Shown here piece after piece: positions 14,092-23,293 of a stretch of 32,931 nt of DNA. A program made the translations under genes and the position numbers. How positions within the stretch are numbered: the first letter of the stretch is position 1; the number at the start of each line of letters is the position of its first letter. This stretch comes from Actinomycetes bacterium. GTDB lineage: Bacteria; Actinomycetota; Acidimicrobiia; Acidimicrobiales; JAKAVM01. The DNA is taken from assembly GCA_021827485.1 (NCBI GenBank), contig JAKAVM010000002.1:1-32931 (forward strand). The letters run 5' to 3'. Below the pieces are notes generated by a model. It was not told where the DNA came from, did no database searches, and saw only the letters and a list, made by a program, of their open reading frames with translations.

Positions 14092-16722
14092 TTAAACTAG
14101 CGTGAATCTGTTCCTCGAAGAGGAGCGCTGCAAGATTTTATCACCCTGGAGAAGTTGTTCAATCGAACAAGCATGTAGGACTACTTCAATAGTCGTATCG
14201 GTTCCTTTGAAAGTTCCAGTCGTTTCGCGAGAGATATGGGCACGCGTTGTACCAGGCAAATCGTGTTCACCAGAGCTTGTTGCATCGCGCACGTTAGCAT
14301 AGGTCTCTCGAAGTTGAGGATAGTTATGATCATCGACTTGAATATCCGACGTAAAAGTAAAATTATCTAATACATATTCACCGTATCCTTCCCCACTATC
14401 TCTATAGAGTGATCCGAATGCCTTGCCACTGGAGTCAGGAAAAACATGCAGTTCTATCTGGTCAAGGACGTTCTGAGTAGTCTGGTAGTGCCCCTCTCGG
14501 ACCAGTGGGATAATCGAGCCAGCACGTGCTAGAACGGGTATCTCGGAAAGTGATGCCGAAAAACCAGCAGAGCGATTACCAATTAGAGCGGACTCCTTGA
14601 AGGAGCTTGATGGGCTTTGAAGCTCGGGAAATAGCTCATACCAATGGCCAGAAGGCAGATATATTACCTTGTTTACATGGTGTTCAGTGACGATTGGAGC
14701 TACCAAGAGATCGTTTCCTAACAAGAAACTATCCTCCAACTGCCAGAGTTCAGGATTTTCAGAATCGATCCACCAGGTCGGTCTAAGTAGCGGCTGACCA
14801 TTTTGGGAGGCTTCAAAGGCAAGTGTATAAAAGTAGGGGAGGAGTCGATAACGAAATTTGATAGTCTCTGTAATAATATTTCGACTATTTTCGTCAAAGG
14901 TCCATGGCTCTCGATTCTTGGTCGTTACCGAAGAATGGGTCCTGAAAAAGGGCATATAAGAAGCCATTTGCAGCCATCGAATATAAAGTTCGCTTGATGG
15001 ATTTGCAGAAAAGCCTCCAATATCAGAACCCGAATACTGCACTCCACTTAAGCTTAAACCTAAGATTGTTGGGATTTGTTGGGCCAGGCCATCCCAGGAA
15101 GTATCTACATCGGCTGTCCAGTGCCAAGCGTGTTGCGAAACGCCAGCCCATCCAGATCGCGTAAGAATAAATGGTCTTTGCTCGGGTCGTAAAGATCTAA
15201 TAGCGTCAAAAGCAGCTGAGTTTTCAAACAAAGCATAACGATTATGGGCTTCAAGATGACTTGTCTGTCTTCCGTTGCAATTATGGACTGTCTCTTTGGG
15301 CAAACTTCGATCTCCCCAAAGAGCTAGTGAGGTTGGTTCGTTCATATCGTGCCAGATACCATCTATTCCAAGATCGCATAACCGTGAGTAGTAAGAGCCC
15401 CACCAATCACGCACTTTTTCATCGAGAAAGTCAGGAAATACACAGTCGCCGGGCCATACAAGACCATGCGCAAGCTTGCCATTGCCAAGTTTGCAAAACA
15501 TACCACCTTGAAGCCCCTGTTTGTATATATCATAATTGTCATCAACTTTTACTCCGCAATCGACTATGGCAACGGTATGGATTTGGGACTTCTTGAGTTG
15601 TGAGGTCATCGCGGACATCTCGGGAAACTTAGATCTATCAACAGTAAAGACTCTGAATCCATCCATGTAATCCAGATCCAAATGAATCGCACTTAACGGG
15701 ATTTCAAGCTCATGGAATCTTCTTGCAATTTCGGTTACTTCTTGTTGAGAGGCATATCCCCATTTGGATTGGTGATAGCCTAAGGCCCACAGAGGTGGGA
15801 GAGGCGGCTTAGCTGTCAATGAGCAATAGTCTTCTAAGAGCTTGGGTGGTGATCCAATTATCAAGTAGCTCCGGAGTCTTCCTCCTGAAAATCGCGCTTC
15901 TAGGCGATCACCTATAGTGATCGTCGAACGATATGAATTATCGTGAAACACCAAGTAACTACCACCTGAATGTAACCCTAAGTATGTCGGAATTGACATA
16001 TAAATAGGATTCTGACCGGGGCCATACGATCCTCCAGGATCCCGATTCCACAGTTCAAATGAGCTTCCGCGCAAATTGAGCGATCTTGCTTGCTCACCTA
16101 GTCCGTAAATACACTCTTCCTTGCGCAAAGTTGCACTATGTATCCAACCTGGTCCAAGCCGATTAGGAGGCCTTGCCTCCCAGACGATTTGGCTATATTG
16201 TCCTTGAGTTCGAGCAACAACCGATTTCTTGGCTTTATATGAACCTCTATGATAGGCCCGAATAGTGCCGTCAGTCGATAATACAATATCTATATCAGAA
16301 CTAGATATATACCAGCGATCCTCGCCTGCAAGGAAGTAAACAGAGGTCTTATGGTCTTGCCCGAGCAAGTTAGATGAGTAGATCGGAGGTTCTCCAGGAG
16401 ACCAATCCAAAGACACTATTGTTGGCGATATAAAGGAAATCTCAACACTAGCATTCTCAAATTGGGCTTCAAGACCGGATTGCAATTTGATGACACTTTT
16501 TAGCGAGCCAATCGAAATCCTCTGAGTCGATGGGGATTTGAGTCGTGCTCCAAGCTGGCTATAGGAATCAGTGATAGAGGATTTTGCTACTCGAAGTGAA
16601 GTATCAAGTCCGATCGCTGTAATGCCTTTGATGGCATTGGATGCCTTCCTGGTTAGGGCACCTAAAGTCTTGGCCACACTTGATGATTTATTGGAGTTAG
16701 GGGATAAATTATGTTCTGTCAT
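14092..16722 (-). CDS. GH31 family alpha-glucosidase
   Basis: GH31 retaining glycosidases hydrolyse alpha-glucosides (or alpha-xylosides) from the non-reducing end. In this 876-residue protein the N-terminal beta-sandwich includes 'IYGLGEQ' and 'WNRDPGGSYG'. The TIM barrel begins around 'ALGYHQSKWGY' and 'IHLDLDYMDGFRVFTVD'. The catalytic nucleophile is D459 in 'GIWHDMNEP' and the likely acid/base is D538 in 'HWTADVDTSW'. C-terminal beta domains follow ('LLVAPIV', 'YLPSGHWYEL'). There is no signal peptide, so it is presumably cytoplasmic. The first 65 or so residues are extra and Ser/Lys-rich. It is divergent from the PH-domain gene with only 37 bases between them. Substrate specificity cannot be set from sequence. 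Confidence 0.93.
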   Translation of the reverse strand: MTEHNLSPNSNKSSSVAKTLGALTRKASNAIKGITAIGLDTSLRVAKSSITDSYSQLGARLKSPSTQRISIGSLKSVIKLQSGLEAQFENASVEISFISPTIVSLDWSPGEPPIYSSNLLGQDHKTSVYFLAGEDRWYISSSDIDIVLSTDGTIRAYHRGSYKAKKSVVARTQGQYSQIVWEARPPNRLGPGWIHSATLRKEECIYGLGEQARSLNLRGSSFELWNRDPGGSYGPGQNPIYMSIPTYLGLHSGGSYLVFHDNSYRSTITIGDRLEARFSGGRLRSYLIIGSPPKLLEDYCSLTAKPPLPPLWALGYHQSKWGYASQQEVTEIARRFHELEIPLSAIHLDLDYMDGFRVFTVDRSKFPEMSAMTSQLKKSQIHTVAIVDCGVKVDDNYDIYKQGLQGGMFCKLGNGKLAHGLVWPGDCVFPDFLDEKVRDWWGSYYSRLCDLGIDGIWHDMNEPTSLALWGDRSLPKETVHNCNGRQTSHLEAHNRYALFENSAAFDAIRSLRPEQRPFILTRSGWAGVSQHAWHWTADVDTSWDGLAQQIPTILGLSLSGVQYSGSDIGGFSANPSSELYIRWLQMASYMPFFRTHSSVTTKNREPWTFDENSRNIITETIKFRYRLLPYFYTLAFEASQNGQPLLRPTWWIDSENPELWQLEDSFLLGNDLLVAPIVTEHHVNKVIYLPSGHWYELFPELQSPSSSFKESALIGNRSAGFSASLSEIPVLARAGSIIPLVREGHYQTTQNVLDQIELHVFPDSSGKAFGSLYRDSGEGYGEYVLDNFTFTSDIQVDDHNYPQLRETYANVRDATSSGEHDLPGTTRAHISRETTGTFKGTDTTIEVVLHACSIEQLLQGDKILQRSSSRNRFTLV

Positions 16723-16745
16723 AGAATCAATCTTCAGAAAGTGGG

Positions 16746-16752
16746 TATTCTA
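16746..16752. promoter_or_regulatory. Overlapping divergent -10 elements
   Basis: In the 37-base gap between the GH31 and PH-domain genes, TATTCT on the plus strand (16746-16751) ends eight bases before the ATG at 16760. TAGAAT on the minus strand (16752-16747) overlaps it and points to GH31, with about 24 bases to that ATG. A shared, near-symmetric -10 of this type is a known arrangement for bidirectional promoters. No good -35 is visible for either direction. Confidence 0.4.
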
Positions 16753-16759
16753 GCTCAAG

Positions 16760-17533
16760 ATGACTTATCCTTCGAAGTTGCTCAGCCAAGACGAGAGTGT
16801 GATATTAGAACTGCATCCGCACTGGTCGATACTTACTCTGCCTTTTGTGGCACTTTTGGCTAGTTTTGTGATTCTAGGGTTGGTTGCCTTTGCCTTCCCG
16901 GGCTCTCCAACGTGGCTAATCGAAGCAATTGGCGTTTTATGCGGATTGCCTCTCATATGGTTTGGAGCCAGGCAATTACAGCGGCAAACTACCAGTTTGG
17001 TTGTTACCGATCAAAGAGTTGCTCTCCGCACGGGAGTGGTCGTGAAGAAGGGCTGGGATGTTCGGCTAGAACGAATAAATGACGTAAGTTATGACCAGTC
17101 TCTTTGGGGTCGAATTTTTCGAGTTGGCGATATTGTTTTGGATACGGGTGGTGAGGCAGGTGACAAATCCATGGAAAGGGTGCCGCATCCAGATGGGCTG
17201 AAGGTACTTATTTTTGAACGCCAAAGTGCCCGTATTGATTACTTGAGGTCTAATGTTGAAGGTATCATAACTGGTCCTACCCAAGCAGTCCGGTCCAATT
17301 ATGGTATTCCTGGCTCAGGCACAACTGGTCTTGACTCGACTGGCTCAGGCACAACTGGTTTCGACATGACTGGTGTCGACCCAGCAAGGGCTCCGTTGAA
17401 TTCGCCAATCGTTATAAGTGGCTCAGGACTTTCAGTCGCAGAGCAAATTGAGAAGCTTGATGAAATGCGCAACCGTGGAGTAATTACCGACCGGGAGTTT
17501 GAACTTGAGAAAAAGAGGCTATTTGGAAGTTGA
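16760..17533 (+). CDS. Membrane protein with bacterial PH domain and SHOCT
   Basis: The 257-residue product has two hydrophobic segments (about residues 23-46 and 51-66). A bacterial PH-like (bPH2) domain follows, with the family pattern 'TSLVVTDQRVALRTGVV' then 'RLERINDVSYDQSLWGRIFRVGDIVL' (two adjacent pieces). It ends with a SHOCT helical pair: 'AEQIEKLDEMRNRGVITDREF' in outline, finishing EKKRLFG. The linker between them is Gly/Thr-rich and contains a tandem 10-residue repeat. Proteins of this build are common in actinobacteria as membrane proteins of unknown function; SHOCT often occurs at the ends of such proteins. It is divergent from GH31 and convergent with the histidine kinase. Confidence 0.85.
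   Translation: MTYPSKLLSQDESVILELHPHWSILTLPFVALLASFVILGLVAFAFPGSPTWLIEAIGVLCGLPLIWFGARQLQRQTTSLVVTDQRVALRTGVVVKKGWDVRLERINDVSYDQSLWGRIFRVGDIVLDTGGEAGDKSMERVPHPDGLKVLIFERQSARIDYLRSNVEGIITGPTQAVRSNYGIPGSGTTGLDSTGSGTTGFDMTGVDPARAPLNSPIVISGSGLSVAEQIEKLDEMRNRGVITDREFELEKKRLFGS
17311..17370 (+). repeat. 30-bp tandem repeat in the PH-protein linker
   Basis: Two 30-base units (17311-17340, 17341-17370) share TGGCTCAGGCACAACTGGT exactly and encode GSGTTGLDST and GSGTTGFDMT. A partial third unit follows (TGGTGTCGAC). It is an in-frame duplication in a flexible linker and may vary between strains. Confidence 0.8.
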
Positions 17534-17542
17534 ATCGGGGTT

Positions 17543-17600
17543 GTTGACCTCCTCCCGACGTCTTTGAGTCATCGGCTTGGAAGCTCGACTTCATTCATGC
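17543..17600. repeat. Solo 'CCTCCC-hairpin' motif, copy 1 (IS200/IS605-end-like)
   Basis: In the convergent gap after the PH-domain gene, GTTGACCTCCTCCC (17543-17556) is followed by a CCGACG...CATCGG stem and GGCTTGGAAGCTCGACTTC. The first 14 bases, the stem position and the trailing 'CGGCTTG..GCTCGA.TTC' are shared with copy 3 at 25830. The layout recalls the conserved hairpin ends of IS200/IS605-type TnpB elements, but no transposase remnant is next to it. It could also work as a terminator. Confidence 0.45.
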
Positions 17601-17631
17601 CCAAGCTGTTTTGTGAATTCTAGTTTACTTG

Positions 17632-18858
17632 CTAGAGCGTTAGACAGGCCCTCCATAGAAATCTAGTGCCGCCCGTACTCGGTGATTGAACCTCAAAAGA
17701 TCCCATGTGCGACTCTGCTCTGGCTTTAGCGTTGCGTAAGCCATTGCCGGATTCATGTGTCTGCGCAATTCCTATTCCGTTGTCTGAAATATCAAGGCAT
17801 AAATAACTCCCGTCAAGATATATCGAAAGATTGCATTCAGTGGCTTGGGAGTGACGTACTGTATTCGATAAAAGCTCTTTTGCAACGGAGATGATATCAA
17901 AGTAGCAATCATCTGAAACTGACTCTAAATTGCAGCGAATATCCAACACTGGGGTTATGCCGGATGACCTGGTAAACTCTGAGGCTAATGCGAGTATGTT
18001 ATTATGGCGTTTCCCTGCGACTTTATGACCATACTCTAGTCCGAAGATAACACCACGTAGCTCTCGTATTGCAGTATTTAGGTATTCAATACATGTTTCG
18101 AGCTTGGTTAGTAGTTTGGCAGACGGTTTATAGTTCTTGGAGTTCTGGAGAAGGATCAGGGTAGAAAAAAGTCTCTGGAGCACCGTGTCGTGAAGTTCTC
18201 TTGCTAAATCCTCCATCGAAAGGACGGATTCGAGCTTAGTGTGCGCAATTGCTCCCTTATATTCGGAAGGAACATCTCCTGGATGATCCGAGGAATGTGG
18301 CACGGGATCTATCGGTGCTTTGTCGATGCCGATTCGCAAGAGCGTCTGTGCGGTCATTTTGGCAAGTGTCTCTAGAACCATAACTTGCTCCGGGGAAGCA
18401 ACATGTTGATCCGCCCAGTAGACTCCTATGGCGCCGAGCGGCGACTCTATATTGATTGGAACCATGAGCAAGCTTCGTACGAAGGTCGGTCTGTACGCGT
18501 CGATTGGGATTCGAGGATCTTCGAAGATATTTGAAACTGCGGTGGATTGCTTATTCAGCATTGACCAACCGCTAATGCAGTTCGTAATTGGAAATCGCTG
18601 TCCTTTCCACAAGGGACTAATAGCATCTTCGTCGACGTAAAAGCACTGCTCCCCATCTTTCATCACAAAGGCGGCTCCATCAGAATTACAAAGCTTGCGA
18701 GCAACTGTCCTGACTATTTCATGAATCTCGGAGTGGCTGGTAGCTTTCGACAAACGTTGCTTACCATCCTCCAACGTGACACCCGACTCTGTATCTAACA
18801 TCGTTTCCAGGATGGCATCAAAAGTACAAGAGGCTTCTTGTTGAGGTTTATCCTTCAA
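17632..18858 (-). CDS. GAF-domain sensor histidine kinase (HisKA_3)
   Basis: This 408-residue kinase has no membrane segment, so it is a cytoplasmic sensor. A GAF domain spans about residues 45-175 and may bind a small ligand or cofactor. The HisKA_3 dimerisation helix contains 'ARELHDTVLQRLFS' with the phospho-acceptor His223. A HATPase domain follows from about residue 310 ('ELLSNTVRHSQA', 'DISDNGIGI', 'GNGLRNAKAR'). This is the NarX/DevS class that pairs with NarL-type regulators. The TTG start overlaps the regulator's stop (TTGA, 18855-18858), so kinase translation is coupled to the upstream regulator gene. The signal and regulon are unknown. Confidence 0.9.
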   Translation of the reverse strand: MKDKPQQEASCTFDAILETMLDTESGVTLEDGKQRLSKATSHSEIHEIVRTVARKLCNSDGAAFVMKDGEQCFYVDEDAISPLWKGQRFPITNCISGWSMLNKQSTAVSNIFEDPRIPIDAYRPTFVRSLLMVPINIESPLGAIGVYWADQHVASPEQVMVLETLAKMTAQTLLRIGIDKAPIDPVPHSSDHPGDVPSEYKGAIAHTKLESVLSMEDLARELHDTVLQRLFSTLILLQNSKNYKPSAKLLTKLETCIEYLNTAIRELRGVIFGLEYGHKVAGKRHNNILALASEFTRSSGITPVLDIRCNLESVSDDCYFDIISVAKELLSNTVRHSQATECNLSIYLDGSYLCLDISDNGIGIAQTHESGNGLRNAKARAESHMGSFEVQSPSTGGTRFLWRACLTL

Positions 18859-19514
18859 GGCGTCTCAATTATGCGCTCTCGAATTGCAATAGAGACCGCT
18901 TCAAGCTGTGAATGCGCTTGAAGTTTCATCAGTATATTTTGGATATGGTTCCTAACAGTATGCAGGCTGAGAAAAAGCTTATCGGCAATTTGGCTGGTGG
19001 TATTTCCGTTTGAAAGCTGGATCAGTATTTCTCTCTCTCGCTCGGTCAAGTCTCCTCCAATACTCTTGTAACCCTTTTTCATTCGCGGTAGCAAAGTTCC
19101 CAAGAGGTCGGGCGGCATATGCGCTCCTCCCGAGTGTACAGTTCGAACGGCGCTGAGCAAATCATCTACTGCCATATCCTTGGTTATAAATCCGGTGAAA
19201 CCAATATCGACAGCGTCTCCGAACACTCGTCTCTCGGCAGATCCTGTTAGCATCAACAATTTGATATTAGGATTATCTCTAGCAATTATTTTTGCGAGAC
19301 TTATTCCATCCCCGTCAGGTAGATGATAATCAATTATTGCTACATCGGGTGACGAGTTTTTTGCTAATGTAGCTGCTTCTGCTACAGTTCCAGCAGTACC
19401 AAGTAGTTCAAAGCCATCTTTATCTTTGAACATTTCAGCCAACGTCTCGGCTACAAGCGAGTGGTCGTCAACAATGATAACCCGGATTGCGTGTCCAATC
19501 TCGCTAGTTGACAC
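18855..19514 (-). CDS. NarL/FixJ-family response regulator
   Basis: The product has a receiver domain at about residues 10-125 with acidic residues D16/D17 and phosphorylation site D62 in 'VAIIDYHLPDGDG', a Thr in 'LMLTGSA' and a Lys in 'FITKDM'. A LuxR-type helix-turn-helix lies at about 150-215 ('LTEREREILIQLSNGNTTSQ' and 'LFLSLHTVRNHI'). The GTG at 19514 is preceded by a purine-rich AGGCAGG. It is the first gene of a two-gene operon with the GAF kinase. Its flanking genes are glycosidases, but nothing in the sequence shows that it regulates them. Confidence 0.92.
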   Translation of the reverse strand: MSTSEIGHAIRVIIVDDHSLVAETLAEMFKDKDGFELLGTAGTVAEAATLAKNSSPDVAIIDYHLPDGDGISLAKIIARDNPNIKLLMLTGSAERRVFGDAVDIGFTGFITKDMAVDDLLSAVRTVHSGGAHMPPDLLGTLLPRMKKGYKSIGGDLTEREREILIQLSNGNTTSQIADKLFLSLHTVRNHIQNILMKLQAHSQLEAVSIAIRERIIETP

Positions 19515-19681
19515 CTAGCCTGCCTTTCCGGTCGAGATAACCCGTTTGCGGGTGTCGGCCTGAAACTTCAACTTGCTTTCTCCTACAACTTCATGCGATA
19601 ACCATAGCTAATTGGAATATTGCACTTGGCGAATATTATAGCCCTAATCAGGATTTATGCAAACATTTTTTGGCAAGGAGC

Positions 19682-21139
19682 CTAATTTACGACAGAGAGA
19701 TCTCCATTGCGTAAGCCTTCGATGATCTTTTTGTAGGCGCCAGCCGAATTGTTGCCCATTGAATCGGTATCGAGCCACTTGTTTGAGCGTTCGCGATCAA
19801 TCCCGAAGATCCCAAATCTAGGTTCGTAGGATCCCCATTCGTAGTTATCACACAGCGTCCAGTGCCAGTACCCAGTAATGGGAGTTCCCTTTTCGATAGC
19901 CTTGACCGTCGCACCAAGACTTGCTTTCATGTGCGAAGGACGATCCCAGCCATCGAGCCTTGGATATGAGCACCCCTTCTTTACCCGCGATCCAAGTCCA
20001 TTCTCAACTATCCATAACTGGCTTCCCGCAATGGTATTTAACGATGAGTAGGAAGCAAGTCTGGAAGGGTCTTGTATGTGGTCCCATAGGAGACGACCTG
20101 GGAGCCAATTTCGCCCCCCTGACGTCTTGTGGCCAGGGAGCCTTAGATGGTGTGAGGTAACAGGATCGTAATAGTCGATTTGGGATACATCAAGAGTTAA
20201 ATCATAAGGACTTGCATAGACTGCCGCTATTGCTCGAGATAACCCCTTCTCTATTCTTGTGTTAGAGCGGACAAACTTCGCCAGTATGGCATCTCGTCTA
20301 CGGTATGGGTTAGGTGTCATAGCGCTAACGTGATTCATATAGGTAAATCTTCTCTCTTCCAGCCACAAAAAGAGATCTTCGCGAGCTACGCCCTGTGAGC
20401 GACCATACAAAACATCGGACAGCAATCGATCAATATCATAGAGAGAAAAGCAAAAATTATTGGTTCCTACAACAGCATTTGGTTGGACACTATGAATTAC
20501 TTCATAGGCACCAATATGGGCAGTTAGCAAATGGTCCAGAGTTCGTATCATTGAGGTGACATCTCCATATTTCCCAGGAGGAAATGTACCAATAATAAAA
20601 GTCTCGATAGCGTATATATTTAGCTCATTGATTGTTACCCATTGGTGACAGTATGGATGAAAGCTTTCAATCGCTTTCTTGACCCAGACCAGATATCGCT
20701 CGGGAGCACTTACGTCAACCCAAAACTTGTCTCCGAGATAGTGAGGATGGGTAAAGTGATGAAGGGTGACCAACGGTTCGAGGCCTCGCGCTCGACATGC
20801 CTGAAGAATCTTGATGTAACCATCGATTGCCTGTTGGTCAAAAACTCCGTCTTCGGGTTCGCACCTGGCCCATTCAATCCCGATCCGTATGGAGTTGCAT
20901 CCCATCTCAACAACACGATCGAGTTGGTCTTCATAATCCGTCCAGAAGGAAACAGCTGATCCAGATGGCTCAACTCGACCCGCTCTTTCCCAGGATAACC
21001 AGTTATTTGCCGGCTCACCCGGCCCATTTATCCCGCCTTCGACCTGGAAACCTGCCGTGGCTACACCAAATTGGAAGTTGTCAGGCAGAGTAAAGTCACT
21101 GTCCTTTGGCCGTTTAGTATTTCTATTGCCGTTACTCAT
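19682..21139 (-). CDS. GH1 family beta-glucosidase-like glycosidase
   Basis: The 485-residue product has the GH1 barrel: N-terminal 'FQFGVATAGFQVEGG', 'SIRIGIEWAR', the acid/base E172 in 'WVTINELNIYA' and the nucleophile E379 in 'LWIVENGLG'. Near the end 'GYWHWTLCDNYEW' is the usual aglycone/-1 site segment. The usual TFNEP is TINEL here, a conservative variation that retains the catalytic Glu. There is no signal peptide, so it acts on imported beta-glycosides in the cytoplasm (glucoside, galactoside or phospho-sugar cannot be distinguished). It is divergent from the alpha/beta hydrolase gene, with 78 bases between them. Confidence 0.92.
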   Translation of the reverse strand: MSNGNRNTKRPKDSDFTLPDNFQFGVATAGFQVEGGINGPGEPANNWLSWERAGRVEPSGSAVSFWTDYEDQLDRVVEMGCNSIRIGIEWARCEPEDGVFDQQAIDGYIKILQACRARGLEPLVTLHHFTHPHYLGDKFWVDVSAPERYLVWVKKAIESFHPYCHQWVTINELNIYAIETFIIGTFPPGKYGDVTSMIRTLDHLLTAHIGAYEVIHSVQPNAVVGTNNFCFSLYDIDRLLSDVLYGRSQGVAREDLFLWLEERRFTYMNHVSAMTPNPYRRRDAILAKFVRSNTRIEKGLSRAIAAVYASPYDLTLDVSQIDYYDPVTSHHLRLPGHKTSGGRNWLPGRLLWDHIQDPSRLASYSSLNTIAGSQLWIVENGLGSRVKKGCSYPRLDGWDRPSHMKASLGATVKAIEKGTPITGYWHWTLCDNYEWGSYEPRFGIFGIDRERSNKWLDTDSMGNNSAGAYKKIIEGLRNGDLSVVN

Positions 21140-21217
21140 AACCTACTTATGCTAGCCCAATTAGCACTAGATACCTCATGTGTAAGAAATTGAGCAGGTG
21201 GGTCCTGTTCTCCTTAT

Positions 21218-22123
21218 TTGACTTATCCTAAGATTACTGGGCACGATTCTAAAGTGCCGATTGCCCAGATAAATTCCATCGAACTTTGCTATGAGATAAT
21301 TCATCCGAAACCTCCGCCAGGGGAAAATTCACCACTTCTAGTAGAGTCGGGAACAAAATTACTCTTGATCCAGGGCCTAGGAGGTCAGTTGATATCGTGG
21401 GACAGCCAGTTTGTAGACGAACTCGTTAGTCGTGGGTTTGAGGTCATTGTTTTTGATAACCGAGACAGCGGCTTATCGACAAAATTTGCAGATAGCACTG
21501 TTCAGCCAGCGTACTCGATCGAAGATATGGCAGATGATGCTCTTGAGCTTTGCGCGTATCTGTCCTTGGACCCCTTTCATGTCTTAGGTATCTCCATGGG
21601 CGGGATGATTGCTCAAGCTTTAGCGATCAAGGCACCTTCATCGCTCTTGTCGCTGTGTTCCATAATGTCGACAACGGGTAATCGCCACGTTGGTATGCCA
21701 ACACCCGAGGGGATTAAGGCAATTATGACAAAGCCCGGAGAAGACCTAGAGAGTATTATTGAAACTGGATTGAAGACTTGGCGAGTTATTTGGGGAAGCG
21801 GTTTTCCTATAGAAGAAGATCGGATCAAAGCAAAGCTTGAAGCAGAGTACGAACGATCCTATTATCCTGAAGGGGTAATGCGACAAGTGATGGCAATAAT
21901 ATCGGCAAAGGATAGAACAGAGCAGCTAGGCAAATTGAGAATCCCCGTTTTGGTTATTCACGGCCAAGACGATCCTTTGATTGCAGTTTCAGGGGGTCAA
22001 GCATGTGCCAATGCAATTGCTCAATCAAAGTTTGTTAGTTATGCTGGTATGGGACACTCGATGCCTAGCCCTATTATTGCAACCATGGTGGATGAAATAG
22101 TTGCTAATGTATCAAGAAGCTAA
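21218..22123 (+). CDS. Alpha/beta-fold hydrolase
   Basis: From the TTG at 21218 the product is 301 residues; a GTG at 21254 (12 codons in) is an equally possible start. The fold signature is clear: oxyanion region 'LLLIQGLGGQLISW', 'VIVFDNRDSGLS', nucleophile elbow GISMGG with Ser126, acid 'IHGQDDPLI' (D251/D252) and His280 in 'GMGHSMP' (numbering from the TTG). The substrate is not predictable: esterases, lactonases and epoxide-hydrolase relatives share these motifs. It precedes the racemase gene by 24 bases on the same strand, so it may serve the same acyl-CoA or lipid pathway. Confidence 0.88.
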   Translation: MTYPKITGHDSKVPIAQINSIELCYEIIHPKPPPGENSPLLVESGTKLLLIQGLGGQLISWDSQFVDELVSRGFEVIVFDNRDSGLSTKFADSTVQPAYSIEDMADDALELCAYLSLDPFHVLGISMGGMIAQALAIKAPSSLLSLCSIMSTTGNRHVGMPTPEGIKAIMTKPGEDLESIIETGLKTWRVIWGSGFPIEEDRIKAKLEAEYERSYYPEGVMRQVMAIISAKDRTEQLGKLRIPVLVIHGQDDPLIAVSGGQACANAIAQSKFVSYAGMGHSMPSPIIATMVDEIVANVSRS

Positions 22124-22147
22124 CTTTCTCAAAAGGGGGTATTTCCA

Positions 22148-23293
22148 TTGCCAGGTCCACTTGATGGCATAAAGATAATTGAACTTGCGGGTTTAGGGCC
22201 ATGCCCATTTGGGGCAATGGTTCTGGCTGACATGGGAGCACAGGTTATTACCGTTGTTCGTGCTGAATCTGTTGTCGGGTCAGGACCACCAAGGCCCTCG
22301 ATGGAACTAACCAATCGCGGTAAGGCTTCCATCGGGGTGGACCTCAAAAGCCCACAAGGAGCGGAAGTTGTTCTGAAGCTTGTCGAAAAGTGCGACGCTC
22401 TTGTAGAGGGATTTAGACCCGGAGTAGCTGAGCGCCTTGGTCTTGGCCCTGAGGTATGTATAGCCCGAAACGAGAGATTGATCTATGGCAGAATGACCGG
22501 ATGGGGTCAATCAGGACCTTATGCCGATATGGCTGGGCATGACATTAATTACATTGCGCTAGCTGGTGCCCTTCATGGGATTGGACGCAAAGGCGATAAT
22601 CCGGTTCCCCCAATGAATCTCGTTGGTGACTTCGGGGGAGGTGGGATGTTGCTTGCCTTTGGTGTAGTGTGCGGATTATTTGAGGCGGCCAAATCAGGCA
22701 AAGGTCAAGTGGTAGACGTAGCGATGGTCGATGGAGCAGCGCTTCTCACCACGATGATTCACTCGATGATGGCCATTGGTTTCTGGAATGATGAGAAGGC
22801 AACAAACGTTTTAGATGGTGCTGCTCATTTTTATGATACCTATGAGACCAAGGACGGTAAATGGATTTCGATTGGCTCGATCGAAAAACAGTTTTATGCC
22901 GAACTTCTTAGGCTCACTGGCCTTGAGGGTATGGAGCTTAGTCACCAGATGGATAGGAGTAAGTGGCCTGAGATGAAAGACAATCTTGCAAAGATATTCA
23001 AGACTAAGACTCGCGATGAGTGGTGTAATGTAATGGACGGTACTGACGTATGTTTTGCGCCGGTACTGTCTCTCAAGGAAGCGCCAAATCATCCTCACCT
23101 TGTTCACAGACAAACTTTCGTTGAAGTAGAAGGTATAGCTCAACCTGCACCAGCACCAAGGTTTTCTCGCACCCCGGGAACTCTAAGCAGCCCCCCTCCT
23201 TTGGCAGGACAAAATACGCGAGAAATACTTGGCGAATTCGGCTTCAAAGATAGCGAAATTGATACTCTTGCTAGTGCTCAAATAATAGCGTGA
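22148..23293 (+). CDS. mcr: Alpha-methylacyl-CoA racemase (CoA-transferase family III)
   Basis: The enzyme interconverts the 2R and 2S forms of 2-methylacyl-CoA thioesters so that branched or isoprenoid/sterol side chains can enter beta-oxidation. The 381-residue protein has the CaiB/BaiF fold. It conserves the racemase residues known from the mycobacterial enzyme at a constant offset: H131 in 'GHDINYIALAG', D161 in 'LVGDFGGGG' and E246 in 'GSIEKQFY'. That favours racemase over CoA transferase. The TTG start follows AAAGGGGG. Its last codons overlap the methyltransferase GTG (GTGA), giving a coupled hydrolase-racemase-methyltransferase unit. Confidence 0.9.
   Translation: MPGPLDGIKIIELAGLGPCPFGAMVLADMGAQVITVVRAESVVGSGPPRPSMELTNRGKASIGVDLKSPQGAEVVLKLVEKCDALVEGFRPGVAERLGLGPEVCIARNERLIYGRMTGWGQSGPYADMAGHDINYIALAGALHGIGRKGDNPVPPMNLVGDFGGGGMLLAFGVVCGLFEAAKSGKGQVVDVAMVDGAALLTTMIHSMMAIGFWNDEKATNVLDGAAHFYDTYETKDGKWISIGSIEKQFYAELLRLTGLEGMELSHQMDRSKWPEMKDNLAKIFKTKTRDEWCNVMDGTDVCFAPVLSLKEAPNHPHLVHRQTFVEVEGIAQPAPAPRFSRTPGTLSSPPPLAGQNTREILGEFGFKDSEIDTLASAQIIA

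Noticed and set aside
19510-19556. GACACC...GGTGTC pairing and a nested ACCCG-TTTG-CGGGT hairpin before the response regulator, as a start-codon-sequestering leader
   Set aside because: The arms are short and partly overlap each other, so a stable structure is doubtful; not enough to call a regulatory RNA.
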